Below the pieces are notes generated by a model, which saw nothing but the letters and a program-made list of their open reading frames with translations, ran no database searches and had not been told where the DNA came from. Below, piece after piece: positions 63,983 to 64,000 of a stretch of DNA of 64,000 nucleotides. Positions within the stretch are counted from its first letter, which is position 1, and every line of letters begins with the position of its first letter. This stretch comes from an uncultured Lachnospiraceae bacterium (lineage in GTDB: Bacteria > Bacillota > Clostridia > Lachnospirales > Lachnospiraceae), in the NCBI GenBank assembly GCA_934339135.1, contig CAKRHP010000002.1, forward strand, positions 183,811-247,810, written 5' to 3'. Position numbers and translations under genes: made by a program.

Positions 63983-64000
63983 ATGTCGAAAGATGAATAT
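63983..64000 (+). CDS. Start of a new gene, truncated by window edge
   Basis: ATG 63983 follows GGAGG with about eight bases between and stays open to the edge, giving only MSKDEY. Nothing can be said about its product. Between the recombinase fragment and here (63667-63982) there is no other gene. Confidence 0.4.

Overview
The window looks like the chromosome of a flagellated, spore-forming member of the Firmicutes, most likely Lachnospiraceae of the Roseburia/Agathobacter kind. This rests on the CodY regulator, the Gram-positive order of one giant fla/che operon (FliY instead of FliN, FliO/P/Q/R-FlhB-FlhA-FlhF-FlhG, CheC and CheD), the sporulation genes gpr and spoIIP, a CIRCE-controlled groESL, strong AGGAGG ribosome binding sites, and several family-level unknowns (DUF2225, DUF6062, DUF6106) common in that family. 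Genus is inferred from gene content only.

Region 1 (1-36009) is an almost uninterrupted plus-strand motility and chemotaxis locus. After the 3' part of codY it runs flgB-flgC-fliE-fliF-fliG-fliH-fliI-fliJ-motE-like-fliK-flgD-TIGR02530-type protein-flgE-flbD-motA-motB-fliL-fliM-fliY-fliO-fliP-fliQ-fliR-flhB-flhA-flhF-flhG-cheB-cheA-cheW-cheC-cheD-unknown-sigma factor (FliA/WhiG family)-fapA-unknown-SwrB-like. It ends with a membrane protein carrying only the non-catalytic part of MltG and a eukaryotic-type hisA. Together these encode the basal body, the flagellar export apparatus, rod and hook, stator, switch, chemosensory core and the late-gene sigma factor. cheY, cheR, flagellin and the cap genes are not in the window. 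The most unusual non-coding stretch is a 182-nt gap before flgE that folds on paper into a three-way junction followed by overlapping alternative hairpins, a candidate undescribed cis-regulatory RNA.

Region 2 (36010-49900) holds housekeeping and surface genes in short transcription units with readable promoters and terminators: a secreted SleB-type cell-wall hydrolase, glnS-DUF2225, DUF6062 (minus), CIRCE-groES-groEL, DUF6106, guaB, a membrane-anchored amidase, and a 1178-aa secreted protein with InlB B-type repeats, a tandemly duplicated Cys-containing module, Pro/Thr-rich 16-residue repeats and a BspA-like leucine-rich end.

Region 3 (49901-62629) contains rpsT (minus), gpr, spoIIP, lepA-hemW, a UDP-sugar pyrophosphorylase (minus), a coiled-coil unknown, acpS, the fused NAD(P)HX repair enzyme, alr, an apparently orphan mazF/ndoA, and rlmH.

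Region 4 (62630-64000) is gene-poor and looks like mobile-element debris. It has a multi-hairpin palindromic repeat, a 76-nt imperfect palindrome, the N-terminal stub of a tyrosine recombinase (minus) whose ribosome binding site lies in a strong hairpin, a possible small RNA gene, and the first codons of a new gene at the right edge.
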